A stretch of DNA of 64,000 nucleotides from Anthostomella pinea (lineage: Eukaryota; Ascomycota; Sordariomycetes; Xylariales; Xylariaceae). The notes under the pieces were generated by a model. That model saw nothing but the letters and a program-made list of their open reading frames with translations, had not been told where the DNA came from and did no database searches. The position numbers were made by a program, and so were the translations under genes. Shown here piece by piece: positions 10,360-22,560 of this stretch. The DNA lies in assembly GCA_963556695.1 (NCBI GenBank), contig CAUWAG010000010.1, forward strand, positions 5,766,001 through 5,830,000, read 5' to 3'. Each line of letters opens with the position of its first letter. Within the stretch, counting starts at the first letter, position 1.

Positions 10360-11275
10360 CTCCAGATGTATTGCTTGATCTTGTGTGTGTGCGACTCAGG
10401 TAGATAGTCGTTCGACAGCAGCAGTACTTCATGAGCTCATCAAGAGCTCGAAAAACTTTCAAGGGGGGATCGCCTCTCATCATCCACCTTCTTTGCTTTT
10501 GAAACTGCGGACAAATGTGGCTTCGGGGCCTCCAGGGAGGCTGGAGAATCAGGTACCAAGGGAAGCTCGCGTCTAGCGAATAACCAGAGGTTGATATGAG
10601 ACATGATGCAAGCCCGGTCTCAGACAGTGGCAGATTTCCACGATAAATCGCGCGTGATCGACAGGCGTTTTCTGGGTTGTTCAGCCTTGCGGTTCTAGAG
10701 ACCAAATGTCAACTGGAATTTGCGCCCTGCTCGAATAACCTCGAATCAGCAACCCAGTTGGTCTTGCCGAGCCCCCCTTTTCTTTTCTTGCTTACCGAAT
10801 TCCGCTGGAGACGCACAGCCCCGAAGCCTTGGATCGGACACGCAGATACATTCTAGGGCCGATGACTTAAATTCTATGATCAAACATAGTACTACATACC
10901 GACGATCCCGATGCCGTGTACCCTTCTTTGTACCCTGTAACAAATACGATGGTTCGTACACTTGAGCATCATGAAACCTGGACCACAGACACAATGTAAA
11001 GGAAGCCCCCGTGAAAACCAACATGAACCACCGACATAATTGCGTTATAGACTAATTTCAAGGCGTAATCGAAATGACCGTTGTTGCTCCAAATGCGATG
11101 TCCGACGTACAAGATCTACACCTCTCCCTAGCCCAATTCATCACATGTGAGCACCTCCCCAGCAGCGACACAAAGCTGACCAGTCTAACAAAGGCCTCCA
11201 ACTATCCAATCAAAACCGACACCACCGATCCCCCTTTCTCTCTTCAAACCACTGACAACAAAAAATCCCGCAAAT
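10360..11275. other. Intergenic region, no gene seen
   Basis: About 0.9 kb without a supportable gene. A minus-strand ORF of 137 codons (10292-10705) has no recognisable motif and no homologous frame continuing it. Confidence 0.4.
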
Positions 11276-11689
11276 CTAGGCCCAGGTCCAAGTGATCGGA
11301 ATCCGTCCCTTATCCGGGCTAGTAAACTTCTCGAAGAAGGTCACCGTCGCATCGAGGTCATGCAACTTGCACCCCGTGCAGCGGTCCTGGACCGTGAAGA
11401 GCTGCGTCTTGCCGCCATGATGGACGTTTATCTTCCGGCCGCACAGCGGGTTCTTGTTGGGGTTGCCGCCGGGGGTCTTATGGTCGAAGAGGAGCTGCGA
11501 GACGGCCACGACGTTGTCGCCGTTATCGTTGGTCACGCCGCATGCGCCGAGCCCCGGCTCGTAGAAGGTGAGGTCCCCCGTGAATGGTGCCGCTCGCGGT
11601 TCGACGGCGTCGGGGTTCTCGACGGGGTTTGCGGAGGCGGTGGCCAGGGCTGCGGCGATGGCGGCGATGAGCTTCTGGGAGGGAATCAT
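11276..11689 (-). CDS. Secreted RlpA-like double-psi beta-barrel protein
   Basis: Intronless, 137 residues. The N-terminus MIPSQKLIAAIAAALATASA is a typical secretion signal. A short pro-like segment (NPVENPDAVEPRA) follows, then one domain with the features of the RlpA-like double-psi beta-barrel fold: GDLTFYEPGLGACG, GDNVVAVSQLLFD, NPLCGRKI, VQDRCTGCKLHDLD. The conserved Asp of the VxDxC motif is present and four Cys could form two disulfides. Small fungal secreted proteins of this type include allergen Asp f 7-like, expansin-like and riboflavin-aldehyde-forming-enzyme-like proteins. They act outside the cell, often on walls, but most lack a proven enzyme activity. Length is normal for the single-domain type. 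Confidence 0.88.
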   Translation of the reverse strand: MIPSQKLIAAIAAALATASANPVENPDAVEPRAAPFTGDLTFYEPGLGACGVTNDNGDNVVAVSQLLFDHKTPGGNPNKNPLCGRKINVHHGGKTQLFTVQDRCTGCKLHDLDATVTFFEKFTSPDKGRIPITWTWA

Positions 11690-13938
11690 CGTGTTGAGGC
11701 TGAGGGGTTCGTAGAAACTGGGTGATCCGGAACAGACTAACAGTAGTCATGAGTTAAAGCGAAGTAGCTGGACTGCTGGTGTGGTGAAGACTGTTGAAGG
11801 GTCTGAGAGTTCTAGGGGTCGTGAGCTTGACGCAGTGAAAGATTCTTATAAGTATTCGAGACAAAGGAGACCTGTCAGCAGCCCGTCCAGCCCTCGACTT
11901 CTTTGAGTAACCGACCGCCCGGTCTCTTTCAGTCCTGCTCCTCCCTCACGATGGCTGATGTGCCTACGGCTTATCAATCCGCCCTGCGCTTCTTGTCACC
12001 ACAGCACCAACACCAACAGAAAGGCCGTAGTGAGGAAACCATTAGTGGTCGCACACAAAGGGAACATGGATGCTCTGCCGCAATGTAAGTCTCGGATCGC
12101 TGACCGGCTTGACAGGAGCGCTCGCTTCCTGCCCGGATCGTCTCAAGTAGAGGTAATGCATGAGAGCCGCGGTCGATGCTAAATCACGAATGGCCGTGAT
12201 CTTCGCAGCCAAGGCATTTCCATATTCCAAATGGCAAACATTCCGAAGAATCACCTGTTGTTTTCACCGTCGGCATCATATTTCTCAGCTACCTTCACCA
12301 TTTCCCAACGTCACGAGGAGGGCTTAGATGCCGCCTTGAAACAGGAAGGAGTCAGAGCTCTCAAGGTGGCAATCGACCCCCTAACTCTCAAGTACGCGAG
12401 TGGCATTAAGGATCGTGGCTCATCGTAACATATAGATATCGAAGGCAGTGCAACCGCCTTGGCGTCGAAGGACGACCCTCACGCCGCATTCAACGTCATT
12501 GCATCAGAACTCTAGCAATAAGAGTAACTCATCCCCTTGAGATCGGAATGTGCCCATTGCCCAAGCTTCCTCTTCGGGTCTATCAGAGTATAAGCCAAGC
12601 TTGTTCCCGCCATCAGCTACAGGTTATATATAAAAAAGATACATGGGAGTAAATATCAGGGCGCTCGGACAACAGGCACATCCCGATCTCAAGGGGATAC
12701 CGATGAGAGCTATTCGATACAGACGGCTTTACTGGCTACCTAGTCTCAAGCCGTAACCTTTGACCTCGTCAGAACCACTAGCCAAGTAAAGGTGTTTAAT
12801 GGGAGTCATTGTCATCATCGATGAGCTTGAATCGACCGTCTCATTGGATGTGCCACAATGTAAGGGTCACTGAACTCGATGCGCGCCATGTTATAAGTTA
12901 ACTGGTCGGCCCTCACCATTTATAGTGTCATTCACATGATAGAAAGTCCCAAGAAAATGCGATATTGTATCGTTGTATTGTCCCTCTACGCCTGGCGAGC
13001 GCGTCAGATGCAATACGTACAAATGCAACCCCTGAATCCAGAATCAGAGATTCAGCCACGAACTGACCTCGATCAAACATGCCTTCTCCAAGGAAAGGCC
13101 CAAGAGTCAAGTGCTATCATGAAACACGATATCATACACATGCATCAATCCATCTATCTACTTGCACTCATCGACCCCTGGCCCAGCAAGCCTTCCCACA
13201 ACCAACCCCCTACCGACCAAATTAAGGGATCGAATGCCATCAACGCCAGACCCCGTGCCCGAAAAGCAAGAGCCGCAACGTCCTAAACATCCACATGTCG
13301 ACGCAGCCAAGAAAATATCTCATCACCGCTGCCCAGGGGGATCCCCCCCGCCCGCCGCCATCGTCAACATCGGCGCGGAGAACATATACCCATGTGACCG
13401 ACAGTCACCTCGCGACACACCTATCCGGGAAAAGGCACGGATGGTGCTTCTAGTGCGACTGTCGGCGCGAAAGCGGACGGGAAGGTGTCCACCAGGAAAA
13501 AGATGGGGTGAGTGGACAAGGGTATAGGCGTGGGTGTACGTGACGCCTGTATAGGGCAGAAGCGTGAGGGGTCGGTGACGATAGGTTAAGGCATAGGTTC
13601 TCGCTCTAGCCCCTATTCGTGCTCTTGCTCTCTCGCACGAAGATGATGTCGGGATGAGCTGCAGTTTGGGAGCCTGATCGACAAATCTCGGAGAGCACAA
13701 GCGCATCCATCGGTAGCGTAACCAGGTATAGACTCCGTAGCAGGAAGAATTGAATTACTGCTAACCGTACCTATGGCCTCCAAATTCCCAGATAACCCCC
13801 ATTGACGCCCTTCTCGGAAAATAGTATCGCAACAACAATAAGGGGATGGCCCCCTTTCCTTTTCACCCTACCAAAAACTTTTCAGCCTTCCAAAACAATG
13901 TCTCCCAAACGCCTGCCCGAACCCCTAATCAACTACCA
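11690..13938. other. Long intergenic region, no gene seen
   Basis: About 2.25 kb. Short ORFs on both strands show no signal peptides, domains or consistent codon pattern. The 5' flank of the DPBB gene lies at 11690-12000. The right end is the 3' flank of the secreted cysteine-rich gene. Confidence 0.4.
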
Positions 13939-14871
13939 TTATTCGTGTTCCGGTAGCTTCGCCGGCATGTCCGTGCCGCTACAGATCGAGTTCCACGTGC
14001 CGACGAGCGTCTGATTACCCTCGACGAAGGTATCGGGATCCAGTCTGCGTCTCCCCGTTAGCGTAGCCACGGCAATGTCCTCCGACGTCTTGTCACCGTC
14101 TTTATACCTGCTCCGAGAGTTTTGTGTGACCGTGCCAGAAACACAGAGGGAAGTGAACAGAGAAACTACTCACAGGTCATCATAGCAGTGACAATAAGAC
14201 CCATCCCGGCTGTCCGCCCCAGCGTACTTGGCGTAGAAGCTGCCGCTGGTCTGGGAATTACAATAGTACTGGCACTTGAACTGCGCGTACGCGAAGCCGG
14301 CATCGATGGGTGTTGGGACGCCGAAGGTCTGTTGAGCAATATCAGCATCAGCATCAGCATCAGCATCAGCCTCAGTTTCATTCCCCCAAGTCCACATTCC
14401 AGGTGACCGCGACCAGGATGACCTTTCTCCCCCCTGTCTCCCTTCTTCACTCTCTGCCTGGCCCCTCCTCTCTGAACCAAAGACAAATCGCCGACCAGAA
14501 ACACGCCCCTCCGGACGGGCGGATGACGGCGACAGAGCCAGCATCCAAGCTCCAACTCTCCAGGCCTAAACCCCATCTCGTCTTCCCCAGGAGAAACAGC
14601 AGAAACGACAGAAAAGGAAAAAAGCAAAACTCACATAAGTCCCCACAACATGCTCCCCCGCCCAACCCGGCTCGGGCTGGTACCCATTCCTAAAAGTCCC
14701 GGTAGCAGTCGGCGTGGCCAGCGCGTAGTTGATAGTGTAGCCGGCCGTGACGACGGGCGTGCCGGTGGTGCAGGGCTTGGCGGCGGCGACGTCGCCGCTC
14801 ACGGCCGGGAGGACGTGGGCGAGCGCTGGGGTTGCTGTTAGGAGCGTGAGGGCCGTGCGGAAGGATGTCAT
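13939..14871 (-). CDS. Secreted cysteine-rich hypothetical protein (165 residues, three exons)
   Basis: Exons 14871-14635, 14328-14174 and 14044-13939 join with GTGAGT donors and CAG acceptors and total 498 bases. The start gives a signal peptide (MTSFRTALTLLTATPALAHV). Exon 2 holds a cysteine cluster (QFKCQYYCNSQTS ... YCHCYDD) and exon 3 adds one Cys (NSICSGTDMPA) before the stop. The CxxxC...CxC arrangement recalls PAN/WSC-like secreted fungal proteins but is too short to assign. Intron 1 is unusually long for this genome (306 bases) and contains a six-base microsatellite. I do not recognise a function; extracellular location is inferred from the signal peptide. A role as an effector or wall protein is possible but unproved. 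Confidence 0.72.
14341..14370. repeat. (ATCAGC)5 microsatellite inside an intron
   Basis: Five perfect copies of ATCAGC (GCTGAT on the gene strand) lie in intron 1 of the secreted cysteine-rich gene, close to its 3' splice site. Confidence 0.95.
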
Positions 14872-16033
14872 TTTGACGGTTTTCTGGAGATGACGATTGT
14901 GAGATCAGGTGCGAATTAAGGTGTCAGACTGGTGCCGATCTTGCTGACTTTGTGATTTGGCTCTAGGTAGGTTGGATAAGTTAATACCTCGTGTCAGATG
15001 GTAGGTAGAGAGCCGAGGCGTGACGCAAAACTAAAGATTGAATGAGAGGCGTGTGGGCAAGCAAGACCGGTAGGTAGGTAGACGAAGGAAGGCACCATGC
15101 AGGCCCGCAACAGATACGGCAAGCAGGCTTCTACACAAATCCTGGTCGTAATCAGAAGACCCTGGACATTAGACTTTATTTTATGCTTGCGCAGGTCCCC
15201 AGCAATCCATGCAACCAACCCTCCCTGTCGAATTTGAGTTGCGGGGACGCACTTATCATCTTGATAATACATGTATGTAGGTGCCGCACTCTACCAGCCG
15301 CAATAGTGACAGAAGGCTTGTCCTGTGCCGTGTACTGTTGGCGTCAAGGCGCGAACCCAGGAAGGTGGGACGCAGCAACAACGGGTGCTCTACCGGGTTC
15401 AGGCAGAATGCGCAACCTGCAGCTCTGATTCGAGCACGGAGCGCGATCCTGTTCTACCATGCACACACTTTTTCCTAGGGGTCGTTCTAGTTGGAGTGAA
15501 AATACGACGCCGCGACTCAGGGATCCTGATCGCTGAAGTCGCCGACCAGGATCCTGCCGTCGCACTGCATGCAACTCAAATTAAGCTCGGAGGCAGGCCG
15601 GAAGCAGGTACGATCGACAGTGCCGCTCAACGGAAAATTCGAGTCTGGGGTAGCGCAAACCATGATATGATTTGCATGTGACATATCATATATCTCATGA
15701 GACTGTCAAGGGGGGTGGAATGGTAGTAATAAAACATGTTTTGCTATTACCTACTTAGGTATCGATGCGACGAGAGAGACACAACTGCAAACCAGACGCC
15801 GGCCATGCACAATATCCATATGCGAGCCATACCAATTCCCTCTTCCGTACAATCTCGTTATTGCAACGAACAGGAGCGCAACTGAACGGTTCGTCCCTAG
15901 ACATCAGCCACGAGTGCCTTTCGTGCGCACCCGACAATCATGCTCAAGGTTGTCGTCAGTCTTCCTGAGACCAAGACGTACAAAGAACCAATCGTATAAA
16001 AAAACTCTGCAGAGATGCCAGCACCAGTGTCAC
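14872..16033. other. Intergenic region with a degenerate tRNA-like stretch
   Basis: No protein gene is seen in this 1.16 kb. On the minus strand near 15405-15345 there is GGTAGAGCACCCGTTGTTGC followed by CCTGGGTTCGCGCC, resembling a tRNA D-arm, anticodon arm and T-arm. The acceptor and anticodon stems do not pair properly, so it is at best a tRNA relic. Confidence 0.35.
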
Positions 16034-19000
16034 TCAAGCTTTGAAGGCTTTGCTGCCTTCGCACAATCCGGATGTCAGCTTCGAAAGAGCCACCCACGTG
16101 GGCGCGAATTTCAGGCCTTCGTCGTACGCAGGTATCGCTCCGGCCGTATTGACATCGTCCCAACTGCATAAAATGCGCCCATCGATTCCACCGGCTTCTG
16201 CTTCGGCTGCCTCCCACTGGACATCGACTTTCCACGGTGTGTTCCAGTCCCGACGGTAGAGTTTGATCTTGGTCAAGCCATCGTCCGGCATGGCTCCAAA
16301 TCGGTCGTCAGGCTCATTGCCGCCGACGACTTTGAACGACGAAACTGGCTTCTTGAATGTAATTGCGCAAGACCTGGTTTCCTTCGCATCAATCTCAAAT
16401 CTAGCCTTGGACGTGTTATTGGCTCGGGTTATGTTGTAGGTCAGCCAGCTATCGAAGCCCTTTTGTGGCGGGATCCCGTTCGGATTCGTCTTTACGACAT
16501 CAGGTAGAACGTCCGAGCCGTCATAGGAACAACTGGTCAAGCCAGCGCGTGGGCTGGCGTGCGATTGACAGTCCAATTCCTTCCCCATAGCAGATGGGAG
16601 CTCAGCCACGGTTTGTTCAACGAACTCCTGAATTCCAACATAGCTGACCTTCGACAAACCGGTATCGAGGTCAACAGTCTGCTGGAAGTAGATCTTGTAC
16701 CTGTTCTCCGCCGAGAATGGAAAAGCTAACAGGTTATAGATGAGCGTCGCAGCGAATACCAACAAGAGGAAGTTCGGAACGTGGTGAGTGATCCGATGCA
16801 CAAACGGCGTGATCGGCAGCAGAAGGAGAATGCTGAAAAGAGCTATTGTCAGGTAAGGAAGCAAAAGGCTTGATCCGTCAGATCCAGTCTGTGAGAGAGA
16901 AGCAACTAGAACAAGGCCACTTTGACCGATTAGGATGATGAGGAATGGTCCGAGGAGTAGGAATTGCAGGATCCAAACCCAGCTCGGGAGGCTGCCTGAC
17001 CACGGCTGCTCAAATTCGTACGCCTGACCCTTGGTGCCCTGGCCAGATTTGGTCTTGTCCAGAACCGCCGATATCGATTGTCTGTAGGTTGTCGCAAACG
17101 TGGTATTGGGCTCTTGACCAGGGCCACCGCCTATTAGAGGAGTTGTCTCCGTGGCAGCGGATTGGGGCTCTTCATCGTCGTCATCATGGTCATCACCTTC
17201 TTCAACCACTTCATCGGGAGTTGGTGATATCAGGTCATCTGATTGTGGGGCTCCATCGACCTGGTCTCTGAATTGATCCCCGCCATCATCACTGATCTCA
17301 TGCTCGTCGTGTGCTCGCTGCCCGAAGGAGTTCTTCGTGGGCAGGCCAAAAAGCTCACAAAGGGTGATGAAGGCGGCTAGAAAGACCGCGGAATGGAAGA
17401 AGACGAAGACGTAGCCAGCCGAGATACGGAATCGATCTTCGAAGACGGTGTCAGCGACTAGTATCGCCCAACCAATGATGAAGAGCCATATAATGGCGTA
17501 GCCTCTGTGCAGAGCGCTAGGTCTAGCGAAATTCGCACCAGCCATGATTGTCCAGAAGGAGAAGTAGAAAATTGAGAGCATCATCGCCCATCTGTACACA
17601 AAGGGTTAACAGACTTCCTGAAGGTTGGGTATAAACCATGGCTTACACAGTATACTCGCTGCTATAAATGATCAATGGGTTAATCTTGGTGATCAAGTAG
17701 GCAGAGCCGACTACCAGCGCCCCAGCAACGAGCAGAGCGAAGGGGAACCGGATGATTCCCTTGTTACCTCCAATATTGACTGTGTCAAAGGTATCACCCT
17801 CATAGACAGATATCTTTGCCGTGAAGAAATAGTACTTGTCCTTTCGAACAAGTAGGTATGTCAGAGCCAAGAGGATGAGGGGCGTGGCAATCAGGAGAGT
17901 CAAAGACCACGCAAACAGGGAGTGGAGCTCGAAGAGGGCAAACGACTGCCCGAAGAGGTCGAACCAGACACCGTTATTCCCTCGTCCGTTTTTCACCTTC
18001 CTGTGGTCGCCGTCTCCTCGACTTCCGACGAAAGTGTTGCCGGTATCTCCTGAGAGATATGAGACTGTATGCAACGAGTTGCTGAGCATATGCCAAAGAC
18101 TGGCCCTCGAGGCATGCCTTGCATCATCTTCATTAGTATGATATCTTGCTCGCGGACGGTAGAAGGCCATATCCAGGCCACGTATGCCGTAGATTCCATT
18201 GAAGACCACATAATCAGTGTTGCTCCTGATGGCTCCCAGGCCAAAGGCATCGGATGAGATGACTGTCCCGAAAGGACTCGGACTTTCCCTGTAGGCATTT
18301 GTGACCTCTGCATCAGATGTTCGGAAAAGAGTTGCGCGGCCACCCGCTCCAGCTCCTTCAAGATTGAGAAATGTGTGACAGAAAGGCATAAGCGGGCTGT
18401 TTCCGAAGGCCTGAGCTCCCCAGAGGAAATCTTCCTCGTTATTGTTGAACAAAGCTACAATACCTCTCTGTGGGCTCTTCTCGGGGCGGGAGAAGTAGTC
18501 GACCAATGCTATCAGGGTAACGCAGCCCATGCCATCGTCTGTTGCGCCAAAGCCGGTGGAGACACTGAGACACTGTCAACTAGAGTCGGATAATGCAGCG
18601 CAAATCAGACCTACGAGTCATAATGGGCATTCAACAGGACGCCACCCTTTCCTATGATCTTCTCTTTGTTATATCCACCTTCTTGCCACCACCGGCCCTC
18701 GGGATCGTCTGTCCCTCGTATGTAGACGACGACATTGGTACCCTCAAAGTATGTGCCGGTCGGAACACTGGACCCCCAGACGGAGTCAGAAGTGGTGATA
18801 TTGGAGACCATGTCCTCCATCACAACCATGTTGGTATCGTCGGCCCCGTTCCGTTTCTTGATGTCCTCCAGCTCGAGCAGAAGCCAATTGTGGACGTCAT
18901 CGTTCTTCCGGCTGTTGAATGGATGGTAGAAGCGCGACAACGTGGTCAGGTCGATCCACGACTTGGTCAGGTTTAGGCCATAGCCCGAGGTCGGGTTGTC

Positions 19001-19120
19001 CGGCGGAGGTGGAACTGTTTCGTGTATGACGAGAAGCGGAATGAGTACGGCGAGATAGACGACCGTGGTCCAGAACGTAACCGCGAACGGCTTGAAGGCG
19101 ATGGGATTCGAGATACCCAT
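16034..19120 (-). CDS. PFF1: Vacuolar membrane zinc protease PFF1 (M28 family)
   Basis: Three exons (19120-18615, 18564-17647, 17591-16034) total 2982 bases, 993 residues, the usual length for fungal PFF1. A signal-anchor helix near residues 12-32 ([17 protein letters not shown]) is followed by the lumenal M28 peptidase domain. Zinc ligands and catalytic residues lie in [17 protein letters not shown] (His166, Asp178 region), [14 protein letters not shown] (Glu212/213), NLEGAGAGG and YHTNEDD. The C-terminal half has about eight further membrane helices, an acidic loop ([12 protein letters not shown]) and a lumenal beta-rich domain, matching the family's multi-pass topology. The role is inferred from family: a metalloprotease of the vacuolar membrane, substrates unclear. 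It is a conserved housekeeping gene and marks one edge of the accessory region. Confidence 0.95.
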
Positions 19121-19968
19121 GGCCGGCCGAGGCTACCTGCGACCTGCGACCTGCGACCTGCGACCTGCGACCTTGGATTGCTGTCTGCCGTCGACCTATG
19201 AGGACGTCGCTGCCACGTAGGGCAATGCAGAAGCAAGGTACCGTAGGGAAGAGGCCAGTGGCGAGGCTCGAAAGAGCTCCAGGTGGGCAGGAGAGGTCCC
19301 TAAGAATGACGAATAGGGAACTGGTAGGGCATATAGAGCACGGGCAAAGAAGACGTGGTCGGCGAAGATGTAGGTAGTATTTACCACGGCTACTGTGAAT
19401 ACTCGAACTTCGCCTGAGGAGCGCACTTGCCCTGGGCCATCTCGGAATGCCGGGCGACTACCTCGAGCTATTTCAAAGAAATCAAGGTCTTGATCGAAGG
19501 CAGAAGCTTGCGACGCTCAATGTTCAATGTTGAGGCCTTTGGAGCGGGGGTGGCCCAAGCTCTTCAGCTCCTTATCTTGACCTCATGTTGGCAGCCGATT
19601 ATCGTATCCACCCTATGACGCCCATTAGACCAGGGCCGTACAGAAATGAAAGGGTAAATCATAGCAATGTTCACAGCACCAAGAATCACCAATTGTCTTC
19701 ATGGATCTTATTATCATATCTACCTAGGGTTAGTCCTGATCGTACAAGCTAAAGACAGCACACAAATGAAGCCTCCGCCTCAAACCTCAGATCTCCAAGA
19801 TCAACTCAAGATACATGAGCCGAGAAAGCATGCCGGAGTCAAAGCAGGGCGTACGAGTGCAGTTAGTGAGCGTTTACTGAAATAATCGACCGCAGCGAAA
19901 ATCAATGATTCGTCAGTGTTCAAGCTGTTAGTACCGGACGACTAGATCGACCCTTGAGCCGCAACGCT
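19121..19968. other. Intergenic region between PFF1 and BBP
   Basis: About 0.85 kb containing the PFF1 promoter, a short seven-base tandem repeat and the 3' flank of the BBP gene. No gene is seen. Confidence 0.45.
19135..19169. repeat. (ACCTGCG)5 tandem repeat
   Basis: Five perfect copies of the seven-base unit ACCTGCG lie 15 bases upstream of the PFF1 start codon, in its 5' leader or promoter. Confidence 0.95.
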
Positions 19969-22137
19969 TCAAGCACCAGGAGGAGGCGGGGGAGGTTGAT
20001 CGCTTGGGGGAGGCGGAGGAGCCTCGCCAGCAGGCGGCGGAGGCGGCGCTCCACCGCCTGCGTACTGCTGAATCAGCGCGTTGAGGTTGCCCGGAAGTCC
20101 TGGAGGAGCACCCAGAGGGTTGCTGGGAAGACCAGGAGGCGGGCCCATGCCGGAAGCTGCACCAAGGGGTGCGCCATAAGCGCTGTATCCAGGATAGCTG
20201 GGATAAGCAGGCTGACCACCAGCAGCAGGTTGTTGCCACGGAGCTGCACCGGGAGCCGAAGGGGCGCTGTTGTAGTTTTGGCCGCCGTAGTAGTCTCCTC
20301 CACCATGATGGTCGCCGCCACGGTTGCGATCACCACGGTCACCGCGGTCACCGCGTTCACGCCAGGGAGCAGGGCCACCGCCACCGCCACCGCCACCGCC
20401 ACCTTCGTTGCCCTGGTCGTTGTTGCGCGAACGCCAAGGTGCAGCCGCGCCAGTCGGGCCTCGCTGCCATGGCTTCGCATCACCGCCGGCATTGTTGTAG
20501 GAGCCAGGACCGGCTTCAATGCGGGCTGGCTGAGAATCAGAGCCGCCACCAAGTTCGAGCATGAATTTCTGAGGCGCGTTAGAAATCTACATTGCAAGCT
20601 GAGATAGACAGAGCGTGACTTACCTCGTATTCGCTGTCCACAGCATCTCCTCCGCCGATGCGACCAGCGGCGGCACGAGGTGGTCCGTCGTTGCGCCAGC
20701 TCGCACCCTTCTGTCTGTCAGGACAATCACGGGCCATATGGCCAGCATTGCCACAGACGCGACAAATAATGTTGGCGGTGAAGTTCTGCTTCTCCGGACA
20801 GTCGTACTTGCGGTGACCAATCTGGCCACAGTTCTGGCAGGCTTGGTTTTCGTCGTCACGCAAGGTACCGTTCAGCGCAGCGAGCTCCCGAAGCTGGTTA
20901 CGCTTGAGCTCGTTTTGACCCTCGGGAATGGAAGCAGCCTAGACTCCGATTAGTTGATCCATCAATAACAAGGGGCTGGGAGAGCTTACCGTCTCAATGA
21001 CGTTGTGGATCAGCTTCTTGGCCTTGTTGACCTTCTCCTCGGTGTCGGCCATGATGAGACAGTGCAGATCTTCCTCCTGGTTGCTAGCGTGTGCGGCGTC
21101 AGATCGACCCTTTCCTTCCTTCACAGAACCCTTCCCGCGAATAGCGATCTTGGCTTGGGATTCTGTTTCCATCTTCTTCAAGGTGTTGCCACGAGGACCA
21201 ATAAGTAAACCGACTTTGGAAGAAGAGCTAGATGTTAGTATAGGTAAATTACAAGGTTAGAGCATACGTGTGAGGTTAGACAGTGGCCAGGACTTGTATG
21301 TCATCCATTGAGATGCGATGGCAATTCTAGCAAGATCCTGGACAAGGCGAAGGGGGAACATGGTTAGAGAGGTTAGAGGGTTAGCAATCTCACTGAAGTT
21401 GATTTCCGGGTAGTCATTGACCGGCACGTAGACCTTCTCTTGGGTCTTGGTGGGCCGGCGATAATCCTGAGGCGGGTGGTAGTTAGGGATGGTCTTCATA
21501 GCCTTCTCAATGAGCTTGTGTCGCTCGTCTTCAAGACGCTTGCGGTAGCGGTATTCCCTAGTGTTGACACGACGACCATGATTATCGTACTGAGGGGGAG
21601 GCGAAGGAGATCTGCAGAATGAAAGTCAGAGTCATTATCATGGTATAGAGGGGTGTAATGGTTGAAGTTGTACGCACCTATCGCCATCAGCAGGGACGAC
21701 ATCATCGATCCTAAGCTTCTGGCTGATTTCCTCAATTCTCAGGTGCAGAGTGTAAGCCTCGAGCTGTTCGCTGGTCATGTTCGCGACGATGGCGGTCGGG
21801 AGGCCCATGAGGCCGGCGGCCTTGTTCTCGGAGGCATCACCCCATCGGTTTCGCTTCTTGCGGCGGCGCGGGCCATCTGCATCAGTTCCTGCGCATGTTA
21901 GCGGTTGGTTCGTCTGTGTTGTGTTGCGAGATGATACGTAAGGTTGTCGCTTGCGCGAAAGGAGGACTCACTTGGCTCAGGACTGCGACCGCGCTTCAGA
22001 TCGCGATCGCCGTTAGAGAAGCCGAAGCCATCGTTACTGGCTTCTTGCTTCACGTCCAGTTCGTCTTCGCCACCGAATCGTCGCTTTCCCAGAGGGATGT
22101 TGTTGGATCCGGTGATTCCCTGGCTTCTCCACGACAT
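19969..22137 (-). CDS. MSL5: Branchpoint-binding protein BBP/SF1 (MSL5)
   Basis: Six exons (22137-21972, 21888-21678, 21611-21394, 21213-20990, 20938-20624, 20568-19969) total 1734 bases, 577 residues. The protein recognises the intron branchpoint during early spliceosome assembly, in the nucleus, with the large U2AF subunit. Visible elements in order: [20 protein letters not shown] start; [11 protein letters not shown], the U2AF-ligand-like RW motif; SPSPPP; the helix-hairpin region [15 protein letters not shown]; the KH-QUA2 domain with [15 protein letters not shown] and [11 protein letters not shown]; two CCHC knuckles, [14 protein letters not shown] and [14 protein letters not shown] (about residues 305-350); a Gly/Arg/Asp-rich stretch; and a proline-rich C-terminus. 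The second-to-third coding junction (INF|IGLL) restores the invariant KH start, which fixes an intron of about 180 bases there. ATG 22137 is chosen over an upstream in-frame ATG because it gives the conserved N-terminus. Confidence 0.96.
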
Positions 22138-22560
22138 GATGGCGGTGATGGATTTGTCGGTGTCTCGTGGTGTGTGAGGAAAGAGGAATCGCAACTGCCA
22201 ACAAGTCGAGATTGAAGATTTGAAGATTCAGGCAGTTCAGGGTCGCCAAGGAAGCGCTAGAAGGGTTCGAGGTGAACTTCTTCGGCCCCACTACAAAAGC
22301 TTAGACCACCACGAGCGTCCGGTCACGTGCTGCTGGTTTGTGAAGAATGCATTCCGAGCTGTTGGTCGACCTCTCAACTCTCAAGTCTTGCTTACAGCTA
22401 CAGAGCTTTCATGGTTGTGTCTGTTCATACATGTAGGTAGAGGCTTTTCTCTAACAATGAAAATGTCCAGTGGTTGAAAATACCACCTTTCCTCTCAAAG
22501 CTAGGTACCTACTAATTCTCTGCTGCCAGACACCTTCCAATATGGCACATCAAACACGCT
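22138..22560. other. Intergenic region between BBP and the GST
   Basis: BBP promoter and 3' flank of the GST gene. No gene is seen in these 423 bases. Confidence 0.45.

Noticed and set aside
14341..14370. CRISPR-like short repeat array
   Set aside because: It is a perfect hexamer microsatellite without spacers in a eukaryotic intron.
19954..20607. 217-codon plus-strand ORF opposite the BBP C-terminus
   Set aside because: It is antisense to the glycine/proline-rich BBP tail; the Arg/Ala/Thr composition comes from that repeat.
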